From: Amorphochlora amoebiformis
Lineage: Eukaryota > Cercozoa > Chlorarachniophyceae
Reading direction: 5' to 3'
DNA: 64,000 nucleotides
Assembly (NCBI GenBank): GCA_054601695.1
Contig: BAAHQB010000098.1
Location: 372,001-436,000 of the forward strand
The translations under genes were made by a program, and so were the position numbers. This document shows positions 39,773 to 63,740 of this stretch, in pieces. How positions within the stretch are numbered: position 1 is the first letter of the stretch; every line of letters starts with the position of its first letter. The notes below the pieces were generated by a model. The model saw only the letters and a list, made by a program, of their open reading frames with translations, did no database searches and had not been told where the DNA came from.

Positions 39773-39971
39773 GACTTACCTATATTGGTTTCGAACCTAT
39801 ATTATAATGGTACATATGTTATATCCTATATGGTAAATATATATATATATATATATATATCCTATATGCATATGTATATATATATACACATACATATATA
39901 TATATATGTATATATACATATATTGAGGAATACAAGTATATATTAGACACTTTCGTAACTGCATTATATTG

Positions 39972-40009
<38 letters not shown>

Positions 40010-40050
40010 TATAAATATATGTATATGTGTGTGTGTAGATATTTACATAA

Positions 40051-40082
<32 letters not shown>

Positions 40083-42263
40083 GTGTGTAAGATATACATA
40101 TACATTAACATAATGTCAGTGGGTAAAGGTACCGTAAATTTCTGATCCCCGTTGAAACCTTGCAGGCGTGCAAATCCTCCTACTGGTGGATTTCTCGACC
40201 CGGTGACGAAGTGGAGAAGGGCGGCGCGCTGGTCTGAATTGAACTCGTGGACTACATCCCAGAACCACTTAACCTGAGAGGGACAAGAGTTAAGGGAAGA
40301 GGAAAAAAACAGGATGAAGTTCTTTGACCTGCTTGTCAGTAGGCTGATAACCCCCTGAGGTCCGTGAGTGTTTTTGCCAGTCATTCGCGTCAACATGCGG
40401 CAGCCCAGCAATCAAATTGGCAAACTCCACTGGCTTGAGCACGGAATTCAGGCCCCGGACGACGTCGTTGGGAATAAGCGTGTGGAAGCCTTCCAAGAAC
40501 GCAGTCACCTACGAATATCTCTTAGGATGTGCTGAGTGATGGGACGAACAAGTGGATGAATAAACAAACGGGGCCGTTGATAAAGGTTACCTGCCTCTGT
40601 ATGCACCCATGCAGCCTCCACTGGCACATGTGCTTGACGTAGTCTTGCTTATTCTCATCCGTAACAGGTGTGGTTCCTCCATTTTCGGTGAGTGGAATCT
40701 GCTCCTCGGCCCCATGCACTCGGAAATCTGAACCACTCCTATCGTCTAGAACATCCGTGAAGACAAGTTCCAGGTCTTCGACGGGAGATTCAAGTATGTA
40801 CTTGACCTGTAAGATCACCAGTCAACCTACATCTCGAATGTTGGGATTTAGTACCTTATATTTGTACAGCTGTTCATCTAGCTCCTTGATGTCATCGTAT
40901 GTCCACTGATACAACTTACCCTCATTCAAGATTAGCTTGCAGAAGGCTGTGTTGAAGCGTAGAGCAATCGGCACTCGCTTGAAGATCGCTAGGCCAACTA
41001 ACCGCCCTAGAATCTTGAAGTCGTTTAGGTGATCCTTGTTTGTGAGGTGGCTTGAAGGACTTGGGAACATTGTGACTCCATTGTCTCTAGACACTAAAAG
41101 GTTTGCTTCTGGTCTCGACAGAGATTGGCTAGCGTGGACGAACCATTCTCTCAGCACCGCAGGTCCGTTGGCGCTTTCGTTCTTGAAGTGCACCTCGATT
41201 TGCCCAGACACGTCCCCAAAGATCCCTACATCGGTCTTCATCGCTGTACGGAGTTCCTCCAAAGCGTCTCCCTTGCGGTCGCACTCGATCAACACTAGGG
41301 GTTCTTCCTCGTGGGGGTCCTGAGTGATTATTCGTTGATGTGGTGATTGAATAGTTCATATGTATATATATATATATATATATATATGTATTTCCAATGT
41401 GAAAAGGTGATAACATTTTATTACCTGGCCGCCCTGATGCAGACAAAAAAGCCTGCGTTGAAGCCATTTGCACACCTCGAACAGGTTTAGTCTCCACTTT
41501 ATCACCTCTCTTGCCTTCTCCTCGCCGACTAGCATATCCATGATGAGCCAGGCGATAGCTGGATCCCTCTCCACGTGCGCGTTCGGCCAAAACGGAATAC
41601 CTGGGAAACTAGATTTTAAAAGGAATCTTGGAAGTCAGTAGCTTGGTACCAGGATGAGGGCTGTGAGCTAATGACTCGCAGGTCTCTCCTTTCAGCTTGA
41701 GAAGGGCTCGTGTCTTGAAGAACTTCCAACTGTTTGGGTCTTCCTTCACGTCGGGAAGTTGTTTCTTATCCTAGGAGCCAGCATGGACAGATAAGGCCAG
41801 AAACATGGTATTTGGGGTACGCAAAGGATTTGTTTATGTATACAAATTAATATATGTCAATGTGTGCGTAAAATATTATGTATGTATGAATACATGTCTA
41901 TGTCCGTATGTATATGTATATGTGTGTATATATATATGTATATATAAATTTATATGTGTATGTATATGTATATATATATGTATATATATATATATATATA
42001 TAACCTTTTTCTATATATCGTATACGACATATCCATTTATGTATACAAATACATTTACACATACTTTACATACATATGTATATATATATATATATATATT
42101 TTTATATATACATATATATATTGCATATATAGATATAGTACTACATACATAAACAAATAAAATCTATACGCATTATACATATGTATGTTATATTGTACAC
42201 ATATTTCTATGCATATTACATTATATATGTGTATATATTGCATATAGTATATATGATATATAT

Positions 42264-42308
<45 letters not shown>

Positions 42309-42356
42309 CATGTATCAAAATATACGTAAATGCTCGTACATATTATACATATGGAG

Positions 42357-42421
<65 letters not shown>

Positions 42422-42488
42422 CGTATATATTTATATACATATACATATATATATATATATGTGTGTGCGTATATATTATATACATATT

Positions 42489-42526
<38 letters not shown>

Positions 42527-42536
42527 CATACATATG

Positions 42537-42594
<58 letters not shown>

Positions 42595-42697
42595 CTTGTG
42601 TAAGATTTACACGTATATACACACATAACACAATATATGCACATGCATAAATGTGTATGTAGATGTTGATTATACACACACACACAAAAACACATAC

Positions 42698-42738
<41 letters not shown>

Positions 42739-42900
42739 GTTCGTTCGCGTAATTTAATACAATAAACAGGAAATAAAATGTATAGATTTTCTATACGTAG
42801 TATCTAGATAGATGTATACATATTTTAATATATGTGAACATTTATGTATAGGTATTTGTACAAGAATGATATAAATAAAATGGAAAATATAGATATGCAT

Positions 42901-42947
<47 letters not shown>

Positions 42948-43267
42948 TTAAGTATATTAAATTTTTACATTTATAAATATTTGTGTGTACATAAATGTAA
43001 ATGTAGCATTATCGAAAAAACAAAAATCACACCGATAAGAAGTCAGTACTGCTGTTTGTCATAGACTTCATGTGCTTGATCTCCGCCTTCAACCTCTCGA
43101 TGTCAGCCTGCAGCCTGCTGAGCTGTGGTGCCATCTCCTGTCGCCTGTCAATACTGAGCCCCTTCTTCTGATCGTCCGTGCTGGCAGACTGGGTAGTATG
43201 CCGCAGCACCCTGTTTCATAATTTGGTTGTTTATACATACTTATATATATAAATATACACACAAATA

Positions 43268-43323
<56 letters not shown>

Positions 43324-45398
43324 TATATTAATTTTTACATGTGAACACACATATATATATATATATATATTATATATGGGACAGGAACAATACGTTCTGG
43401 TTTGCAGTGGGTCGGATATCTTCGCATCCAGTCTCGCCGATGCCGAAATATTGGTGGGCATTGTGGCACAACTCCTTCGCAGGGACGGATCAAGAGAGTC
43501 CGGCTCCTTTCTATCCTGAAAATCCGGGCAACGCTTCTTGGTCAAAGCTTTGGTTTTGACCGTCTTGGAATCGGTCAGACACGACTTAGTACGCGGCTTC
43601 TTAGGGTGAAGTGTATCCGCGAGGGCCATGACTTTCAGATGTAGAGTCGCTTGTCTGCGGTGCTCATTCTGATCCTCGGGCTTGATCTGATCATGCGAAT
43701 GAGTGGTCAGCTCTGCGTAGTTGGACTGAAGACTGGACGTGGATACCTTTTTGGGTCCAATTCTTCGATCTGAAAGCCTCGAGGGAAAGCAGGAAGGAGT
43801 GGATACAGCGAGAAGCAGGCTTAAAACGCAGCGAATAGTCGTAGGACGCTGTGCAATCTTCCTCATGAGATCGGCTGTGGTTGCATGTAGACTTAGACAA
43901 GTATAACCCTACCAACCCTGAGCACCTCCCACGTGTACCATCAAAATATCAGCACAAACCTGCCGTTGGTAGGCAGCATGCTGCGGGAAAGAGGCCCTCG
44001 AGCATGAATAAGGATATCGGATGTGACATGAGCCTCTCGAATCCAATCCCATACTCGTCATGCTCTGAGAATTTCAGGAAGCACCTGGGGAATCACAATT
44101 TACATATCAATTCATCACAATCAAGCGGTGTGCAATTAAAGCTAAGGTATTACCTCACTGACTGATCTGTAAAGAAGTGGTCGTCAACGGTGAGCATCGC
44201 ATAGGAAAGGCATGCCATACACGCCTCGGCAAGGGGCACAGGGCGGGCATCGAGAACGTAGTTGACAGGTCGCTGGCTCCTCATAACAGCATCCATGACT
44301 CCCGATATTTGCAGCATACTGAGATGGATTACGTCAGAACATAGAGATCATAGATTTTTACTTGAACCTTGTCAGAGAGAACGGGCAACCATATTCATCT
44401 CGCACCACCTCCTGTAGATCATTTATCATATCTAGCAGACCAGGGAATGCCGCGGCTTGCTCCTGGGATATCACGTTGAATTGTAAATAAGAATTTTTGA
44501 GGCATTCATGTAGGTAATTCTTACTTTCAGAAGCTTGTCCGGTCTTGCGAAGATCCGATCTAGGAAGCAACAAGCTGCCGTGCTGGCCCGTCGACAGTGG
44601 CATCCACAAACCTCCTCTACCTTCTCGTTACATCTCTTGTGGTCCTTGTATCATGCACTTGTTAATCTCATGACAAATCAGCTATAATTAGCATACCTTT
44701 AGCCACCCAGCAAGCGCATCGAGCAGTAAGTTGCACGCCTTTACGCGAAGCTTCTGCTCCGCGTTCTCGCACGTGACGAGAACGGTCAGAGCATTTGCCG
44801 CAAACTTCCCCACTCCGTGATGGATCTGCCAACCCTATGATGCACCACTAAATTATAGAGCTTTGTGACAATCAAGGAACCCACCCTTCTCAGCGAACAT
44901 GCAAGAGATACGACGATCTCCTCCGCGAGATGCAGCCTACTCATAGCTTCGGGCTCGTAAGCGACTAGCTGACCCACGGCAAAAGTCGCTTCATCCACTG
45001 AAAGGGCAACCTACGGAGGCAAAGTGTTCAGCTGTGCTCGGAATTACGAGTATATACCTGTGAAATCTTCAGGAAAGATGCCTCGACCTGGAGCGTACCG
45101 CACAATATCTGCAGCTGATATGAGTTTATACAATTAGCACTTTATCTACCATCCATCGACTCTGTATATTACTTGCTGCTTCAAAGTCGCCTCGTTCTGC
45201 TCGATCCACGCCTTGCTAAGCTGATCCGGATTTTCTGTTTTAAGATGGATAAGTACCAGGTAGAAAGGGATGGGTAATATGTCACCAAGGACGTTGAACA
45301 GATCATCCCACGGGAGCCATGGAAGACCTAAAGAGATCCCGTGCATTAGTGATCATCGGGCTAAAATAAAGGATTCATTGGGAACTACCAGCCTGCAT
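39237..45398 (-). CDS. HECT-domain E3 ubiquitin ligase
   Basis: Eighteen minus-strand exons join in phase: 45398-45389, 45327-45173, 45114-45058, 45010-44885, 44825-44697, 44644-44525, 44462-44362, 44318-44154, 44084-43960, 43874-43394, 43210-43033, 41770-41650, 41600-41425, 41319-40855, 40806-40591, 40508-40329, 40273-40133 and 39371-39237 (TAA). They give 3,081 nt, 1,026 residues. The HECT domain fills about 649-1026: [55 protein letters not shown], and the thioester site [14 protein letters not shown] with catalytic Cys999. Residues 1-330 are helical and leucine-rich, ARM/HEAT-like; 330-490 is Ser/Lys-rich; 516-540 ([20 protein letters not shown]) is coiled-coil-like. It transfers ubiquitin from an E2 to targets that the N-terminal region would select. 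Joining the N-terminal half rests on phase agreement, and the start codon is uncertain: an open frame extends to an AG at 45,458. Confidence 0.9.
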
Positions 45399-45591
45399 GG
45401 AGCTTGGTCTCGCAAAGGAGAAAATCGACTGGGTTCCTGCTGAGACACCCGTGACGAACTATTTTCGCCCTCGACTCCCCTGTAATACGACCTGTCAGAA
45501 CAACTAAGAGTGTGAGTTGGTTCCATTACTTCGTGAGGAAGAGACCGGGCCCACGATACACCGAAAAATAAAATTCGCCTGATATGAGAAA
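45399..45591. promoter_or_regulatory. Divergent promoter of the HECT and DUF2358 genes
   Basis: About 190 bp between the chosen start codons. The interval is not TA-repetitive. No defined element can be named. If the HECT transcript has an extra upstream exon, its 5' end would overlap this interval. Confidence 0.4.
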
Positions 45592-46916
45592 ATGTCGCCG
45601 CTGTTGGCGTCAACATCTCTCTTCCTCTTGTGTGCAGCCCTGATAGCAACAACAGTCAGGGTAGAGCTCTCAGGTGACGCTAGTCGTAGTATTCCTATCC
45701 CTCCAACAGATATTGAATATTTTCGATTAAATATAGCAAAAAGCCCGTTGTCGAAGGCTAGATCCAAGTCGTATGGTGCTGAGAGGATATCCTGGTGAAA
45801 ATTCCGATAAACTCTACCCCATGATGCCCAAAAATCTCCACAGATGATTGTCGTCCTTACTTCCGCCGAATAATCCTAAATCTTCCCCTATTGCATACTC
45901 AGGTGGATTCCACGAAAAAAATATAGGAATGAGAAATTGTGTTCCCATGAGACTGACGATAAGTGGTCGAGCATTGGCTTGAATTTAGCTCTGGCGTTAA
46001 GCGTCGCTGCAGGTGGAGTCTTGGGATCGCCCGGCTATGCACAGGAGTTGGACCAAGCATTCCGCTCATACGACAAGACATCGCCCGCTGTCAAAACAAT
46101 AGTGCAGGTGTTACCTGAAGTCCTCTTCTTAGGGGAAGAAAACAATCTAGTAGAGGTCCTGAATCTTGTTGATTTTCTTGCTATAGGGTTTGACAGACTT
46201 GACGAACTTGATAGGCGCAGGGGGAATAAGAGATATTGTTGAGGAAGAGCGAAGCTTGCCTTCCATTGATCCATCGGAGTTGCGGGACGTGCTCACTGCT
46301 GACTTTAATGTTAGCTCTGAATAAGATGTTCTTCCTAGCAATTCACCAGAATCATGTATCAGGAAAGAAATTATCTCTGGACGGGAGAACTCACACCTAG
46401 CGTGTACGATCGGGACTGCTTGTTCACCGACCCAACGCTCTCTTTCAAGGGTTGACGCAACAAAGGCGACAATTTCTTTTTTGAATTGGGGCAAGGGAAA
46501 GGAAGTGTATTGCAGTATATCAATATTAGAACACTTGCAATATGACAGTGCTATCATAGGTGTCCAAACGTTCGAGCGTAACCTCGCCAACTTACGCCCA
46601 GTAATCGATGCCCTCGTTGACAATCCCAAGACCAGATTGTTCTCCCTCGATCTCAAGGTAATAAAAGTGTAATGATCTATTTGAAGGTTTCATCGATTCA
46701 AATCTACTCTCGTCGCAGGAGGCACAGTCACAGATCGTTGCCGAGTGGGAGATGGATGGGAGGCTAAAGCTCCCCTGGGCTCCTCGAATACGCTTGCGAG
46801 GACAGACCGTGTACACGTTTTCCAAAGAGAAGAAAGGTCGGATAATCAGATACGACGAGAGCTGGGGAATAAGTGCGGGGGATGCTCTATTGCAACTCAT
46901 CCGTCCGTTCCAGTAG
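45592..46916 (+). CDS. Plastid (probably thylakoid-lumen) DUF2358 protein, NTF2/SnoaL-like fold
   Basis: Six exons join in phase: 45592-45794, 45903-46107, 46187-46309, 46363-46450, 46560-46657 and 46719-46916 (TAG). They give 915 nt, 304 residues. The start MSPLLASTSLFLLCAALIAT is a signal-peptide-like leader. A second hydrophobic run (about 94-109) ends in GSPGYAQ (110-115), like a lumenal-targeting cleavage region. The C-terminal domain shows NYLWTGELTPSVYDRDCLF, FTDPTLSFKG, LPWAPRIRLRGQTVY and RYDESWGISAGDALLQLIRP, the signature layout of DUF2358, a small alpha/beta barrel family found in cyanobacteria and plastid-bearing organisms with unknown biochemistry. All introns are compact (53-109 nt). 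The exon 1 donor could instead be at 45,777 in the same phase, which would shorten the linker by a few residues. Confidence 0.85.
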
Positions 46917-47590
46917 TTGTCTATTATCCAATGTCTAGAATGTTCATTGTCATCTAGGTCATCCGTCATCAGTCTTGTTCGAAGATCTTATTCTTCCAAT
47001 GTTCTAGATGTTGGATATATTTGGTACAGTCTGTATGTCTAGTATGCTACAAAAACTACAGATATTATACATACAATAACTAGTTATTTGTTCACATATT
47101 AACTCTTGTTGCGACGCAGGGAATTCGGCGATGTACTGGAGTAACTAGACATTTAAAATAATGACTGTTGTAATAATTTACAAGTACTCTAGAATCTAGT
47201 GATTAATTATATAGATTTAGATTAAGTTGCTATAACGCGAAATTTAACAAAGCATTTACATGTTTTTTCGTGATGTGTATATATACATATATATATATAT
47301 ATATTTAAATATACTAGTATCTAGAGTATCTATAGGATATATAAATGTTAATTACAATTATAATATGTCTAGTATGTACACATACACGGCACAAGAACAG
47401 ACGGAGAACAGTAAGCCTAGTAGGTGTATATGTACTACATGATCAGTGCTAGCGTATAACTTCAAATCACGGCACTAGAAAGGGTTGAGACGTATGAGCC
47501 CTTAGACAACTGCATGTACACCAGATCGGTGCACGCGAGTCTGATTAGGCGAGATCCAACATCTCCGCTGAACGCGTAAGTGCAGCGGCA
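46917..47590. other. Convergent intergenic spacer, CTAG-rich
   Basis: Lies between the stop codons of the DUF2358 gene (+) and the acidic/basic protein gene (-). I count about 14 CTAG tetramers. One short TA run sits at 47,279-47,304. No gene is recognisable. Confidence 0.55.
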
Positions 47591-47832
47591 TTACACAGAC
47601 GGGGTTGGAGCGAGAATATCAGCATCCCAGTCCCCCTCGTTAGCTGTTTCCTACGATATTTCGGTGTTAGTGAGATAGGCCATAATCTTATCTATATGCG
47701 CATGTATGAATATATACACATCATATAATGTATACTTGGAAGGATTTAAGTTAGGTAAGGTTAGGGTTAGGGTTACGGTTAAGGTTAGGGTTAGTGTTGG
47801 GTTAGGTTAAGGATTGATATAAACACATTTAC

Positions 47833-47909
<77 letters not shown>

Positions 47910-48129
47910 ATATATATATATATATATACATGTATACATAAAATTCTATAAGTATGATAAAAAAATTATGTGTATAAGTAAATGCTATGGGTATGTACAA
48001 TTAAAAAAATCGCTTAATGTTACAATAGATGTATCCAAAATTTATTTTGCATATCTTCTGTATTTATTATTTATGAACATATATATATATATAGATATAA
48101 GTAATTATGCATGTATGTATAAATACATG

Positions 48130-48167
<38 letters not shown>

Positions 48168-48171
48168 ACAC

Positions 48172-48212
<41 letters not shown>

Positions 48213-48386
48213 ATAATAAATGTATGTATTATATATATATATATATATATATGTTTGTATATATATATATATATATATATATATACTAATAATAATAATA
48301 AATGTATGTATAATATATATATATATATATATTACCTATTATGTATATGTATGAATAAATGCTTTTTTTATATATATATATATTAC

Positions 48387-48430
<44 letters not shown>

Positions 48431-48535
48431 AGATGTGAGAGTGTGTACTAAAATACATAAATATACATGTCCTATATACGTCATACACAGAGTATGATAT
48501 ATATACAGACTAAAAATTGTATATATATTATGTAA

Positions 48536-48582
<47 letters not shown>

Positions 48583-48673
48583 ATATATATGTATATATAT
48601 ATATATAAGCACGTACAAACGTAAATAATATATGTATATGATATATATCACATTTTATACACGTAAAATATAT

Positions 48674-48710
<37 letters not shown>

Positions 48711-48933
48711 GTATATACATACAATATATATTTATATATATATATATATATATTATATATGTAACACATATTGGAATATATGTTCCATATTTATTTGCGT
48801 GTAGTACGCAAAGTTTATACACACAAACATATAATACATGTTAAAATCCATGTATCTATACACACAGATATATGTATAAATATGTATATATATATATAAT
48901 GTAATATAAATATATATATATATATGTATATAT

Positions 48934-48965
<32 letters not shown>

Positions 48966-49044
48966 CATGTATATACATATATATATATACATATACATAT
49001 ATATATATATATTATATATATAAGTGTGTATATATATAAACATT

Positions 49045-49091
<47 letters not shown>

Positions 49092-49252
49092 GTATACATA
49101 TAGTATACGTTTACATAATAGGAATATTATGTCATTTATGTATATGAATCTTACATATTATATATATATATAGATATATTTATATATATGTATATATAAC
49201 TATGTGTGTGTGTGTGTATGTGTATGTATGCTTTACATAAGTATACAATTTG

Positions 49253-49305
<53 letters not shown>

Positions 49306-49489
49306 CATATTATATACACATATATATACATATATATATATATGTGTGTGTAATATATGCACGTAATATAAATGAATTGCTTTGGATAAACAATATATAT
49401 TTATATATATATTTATATATGTATATTATATGTAGATGTATGCATATAATATAATATATATATATATATATATGTACATATTAAATATA

Positions 49490-49540
<51 letters not shown>

Positions 49541-49584
49541 GCACAATCCATATCGTAAATATGTAGTTTTATACATCTATAATG

Positions 49585-49617
<33 letters not shown>

Positions 49618-50730
49618 TATTTTAATAATATATTATTAAACATGTAGATATCAAAGAATACCATACAATAACCACATCACACAACCTCAGAATTTTGTGC
49701 CAATCCAACTCCAAGATCGTAACCCTTAATCTATCCCTGATCCTAACCCTATACTCTTACACAAAAACAATTAATTTTTTATTTAGAGAGACCTCGTCGT
49801 CGATCAATGCGTTGATATCATACTGAAATGTGTCGGTCGGGGAGGTCTCGATGCTCACCTGGTTATGTGCAGATTTGTGTGTAAGTTGGCCAAAAAGCTG
49901 CTTGATAACAAGACTTTAACGGTTAAAGGCGAAAACGGTTGCCTATACACGTAGGCGAAATTTTTTGACAGGTATATCTGGTCCACACCACCTCTTCCTT
50001 CAACAGGTTCGTCCTCGTCCGCTCCTTGATCTCCTGTACTTCGCGCTTGGACTTCCTGGGTTTGGACTTGGGCTTGGGCTCGGCCGTGAGCTTGAGCTTT
50101 TCTGACGCCTGCTTCTCGATTGGCGGCTGATATCCATTGACATGCTCGGTCAACACGTTGGGATCTAATGTCTGGGGAGGCGCCTCAGCTTTGACGTCGT
50201 TGGTGGATCCTCTGATGGCCAGATGTTGTCAGATCGTGTCATGTGCACAAGAACATAAGGGAATCTCAAACAATGCTTTGGACCTTTCCTCTTCATCTAG
50301 GTCCCCAAGATTTCCGAATTCGACTTCTTCATTACAAGGATCCTCCCCCAATTCCATATCCTCCAGATCTTCACCCAGTTGCTCCTGTATGGCTCTTATC
50401 TCCGCATCTGTCAGGTCCTCGTCCCTGCATGATGACCGCTCTCAGCGAGATTTCAGGCTAATTTAAGGTTTTACCAGTCATCGGGGTCTATATTTGAAGT
50501 AATACGCGTGTAAATAAGGTCTGACGGGCAGCAACAACAGCAGCATATGCCGTTGGGGCGCGTGATATGCGCTCCCATTCCGGATGACGAGCCAAGAAGG
50601 CAGCCACTGTAGTCAGGGATCCCCGCGAAAACTGCCGGTATTCGGCCATTCCCGGGTTCATCCGCTCTCCTGGAATAATGGGACCGGCAGAGAAAGCACT
50701 TCTTGCACTTTTCCTCCCATCCATTTGCAT
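47591..50730 (-). CDS. Unidentified charged protein with acidic N- and C-terminal parts and a basic middle
   Basis: Proposed minus-strand exons are 50730-50685, 50487-50475, 50424-50284, 50211-49992, 49858-49793 and 47650-47591 (TAA), 546 nt, 181 residues. I do not recognise the family. The acidic segment [20 protein letters not shown] is followed by a Glu/Asp-rich run. The middle is Pro/Lys-rich ([20 protein letters not shown]), and the C-terminus reads [15 protein letters not shown]. Exons 3 to 6 are well supported by phase. The 5' end is not: the 13-nt exon and the donor at 50,684 were chosen because they keep the phase and give DPDDW. A competing open frame of about 80 codons starts at the same ATG (to 50,488) but cannot be joined in phase. 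The last intron is 2.1 kb of TA repeats with a TTAGGG patch. Confidence 0.6.
47833..47906. repeat. Representative long (TA)n tract
   Basis: A perfect TA run of about 70 bp, among the longest here. Comparable runs of 30-70 bp occur hundreds of times in the introns, for example 2,539-2,612, 3,376-3,437, 22,908-22,966 and 32,407-32,462. They are nearly absent from exons, divergent promoters and convergent spacers. Confidence 0.95.
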
Positions 50731-50944
50731 TTTTTATAATGGTAACCATTGCCCTTGGCACAATGGAGCTGACACGAGCGGTCCGCACGTTGGTTTTGTT
50801 GGGAAAGCCTCCGTTGGAGGCGGGGGAGGAGGCAAGGCGATGACCTGTCCGGAGCATCGAATCCGGCGCGGCGCGATTTGGCGGTGGTCTCGCAGATATG
50901 AGCCGAGATGCGTCGATAACGAAAGGAGGCGCGAGAAGGGAGAG
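50731..50944. promoter_or_regulatory. Divergent promoter of the charged-protein and NudC-like genes
   Basis: About 210 bp between the proposed starts. The sequence is G-rich on the + strand (a GGCGGGGGAGGAGG-type run near 50,818-50,832). An upstream in-frame ATG for the NudC-like gene lies inside it at 50,840. Confidence 0.4.
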
Positions 50945-61956
<11,012 letters not shown>

Positions 61957-62153
61957 AGGGTGTGACAATCTCAGCGATCTCTAGAATCTCTAGAATCTCT
62001 AGAATCTCCACAATCTCCAGAGTCTCCAGAATCTCCAGAATCTCTAGAATGTCTAGCCGCCAGTTTAGTCATGCAATTTTTCATGATTATTACGAGTACT
62101 ATATTAGCTAATCTCTTGTCTATAGACAGTAATGAGGCTAGTGAGATGTTTGA

Positions 62154-62204
<51 letters not shown>

Positions 62205-62217
62205 TAGATATATAAGT

Positions 62218-62253
<36 letters not shown>

Positions 62254-62801
62254 TCTTATATGTATATTTATGTATGCATAGATAATCTAGATAATATAAC
62301 AATATGCGATCGGGTAACACCGTTACACGGACCGCTTCAAGTGACCTAGGTGACTTGCTAGCTTCTAGGCTTGGTACAGTTACTGTAAACTAGGTAAAAT
62401 CTTAAATCTAGTAAATAGTAATATCTAGAATGTGGTTGTTGTAATATTACGATATATGATTAATTGGCCGCTAGATACCTAGGATAACTAGGATACTGTT
62501 TTAACATTCTAGAGATTCGTTCGAGACTGACCAGACTCGAGCCGAACAACACTTGTAGCATGAGTCTCAGTGTAGACAGTGCTAGAGTGATTACGAGTAG
62601 AAACATAGTTGCAAATGATTCAAATTAATTCTCCGGATTCTAAGGATCTAATATAGATATCCAGAAATATCCACTAGCTATAGACTAGATAGATTCAAGT
62701 AACGACATTCTGAGTAATTACTACAATTACTAGACTATACGGCGGCATCCACCGTAGCCATTGTATGTAGACACGTGTATGACTTAGCTATTTCTTCTTT
62801 T
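61957..62801. other. Convergent intergenic spacer, CTAG-rich, with an AATCTCTAG-type repeat
   Basis: Between the NudC-like stop (+) and the last gene's stop (-). About 22 CTAG tetramers by hand count. Its left edge (61,970-62,055) is a degenerate roughly 9-10-bp repeat of the form AATCTCTAG / AATCTCCAG. A TA-repeat patch occupies 62,165-62,255. No gene seen. Confidence 0.55.
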
Positions 62802-63080
62802 CTACTTTCCTCCGATGGTTGCCTTAGCTTTGGGGCTCGTAGACCTCTTGAACTTCAGGGCAGCTGTCAGGACCAATGCCGTGCGTCTCATTTGGTTTCC
62901 GACCTGGTTGTTTGTAATATAATGTAATAGTAATGTATGTATAGGTTATTCGTATGTTGTGTAAGTTGACCAAAGGGTTTTGGGAATACTCTGGCGTCTG
63001 TCTGTGATACAATCATCTGTGGGGCTATTATATATATATATATATATATGTAATAGTATATATATATATATATGATGTGT

Positions 63081-63135
<55 letters not shown>

Positions 63136-63162
63136 TATGTACATAAATACATATGCAGGTAA

Positions 63163-63217
<55 letters not shown>

Positions 63218-63470
63218 ATATAGGAGTGCATATAATAATCACCTAAGGCTATCGTGTACACCAATGTGTAAATATGTACACACATATATAAACACACACA
63301 CACATATATATATATATGTATATACAAATATATATTCATATATATATTCTTAGGTGTCCATGTAATAATCACCAAAGGCTACCATAAACATTGTATAAAT
63401 GTGAGATATATACATTAATCACCTAAGGCTACCATATGCATTGTAATATATAGTAAGATATATTTTTATA

Positions 63471-63523
<53 letters not shown>

Positions 63524-63740
63524 ATGTACACAAATGCATATGCTTAGGCGTCCATATGGTTAATCACCAAAGGCTACCATATACATTGTATATGTGGTTA
63601 AGGTATAAATATATATGTAATATATATATATATAACATATATGTACATATCTACATATATATATATATATATATTTACATATATATATATATATATATAT
63701 ATATAGAGGCGTCATCTAATATCCCCTAAGGCTATATATA
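62802..63740 (-). CDS. Unidentified gene, C-terminal exons only (5' part outside window)
   Basis: The last exon 62903-62802 (TAG) encodes a basic C-terminus ending [16 protein letters not shown] after [18 protein letters not shown] preceding exon at 63001-62971 joins in phase and reads [10 protein letters not shown]. Further upstream, five related fragments (about 63,222-63,735) each carry a donor-like GTGATTA on the minus strand, so the next exon probably lies to the right of them or beyond the window. I recognise no family. The strand call rests on the clean stop-terminated frame and the splice phase. It converges with the NudC-like gene. Confidence 0.5.
63222..63740 (-). repeat. Five related donor-edge-like fragments of the last gene
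   Basis: On the minus strand each fragment reads ATGGTAGCCTTTGGTGATTA with variation. They lie near 63,230-63,260, 63,350-63,395, 63,413-63,445, 63,545-63,590 and 63,706-63,735. They fit the pattern of exon 3' edge plus donor copies, but the parent exon is not visible. Confidence 0.6.

Noticed and set aside
43231-43866. A separate secreted protein starting with the hydrophobic [20 protein letters not shown]
   Set aside because: An acceptor sits just upstream (CACAG at 43,875), and phases join this exon to the HECT gene on both sides, so the apparent start is internal.
45353-45652. Minus-strand open frame starting MEPTHTLSCSDR as the first HECT exon
   Set aside because: It ends in the wrong phase for the next exon, and a 33-nt intron would be needed; neither variant keeps the frame.
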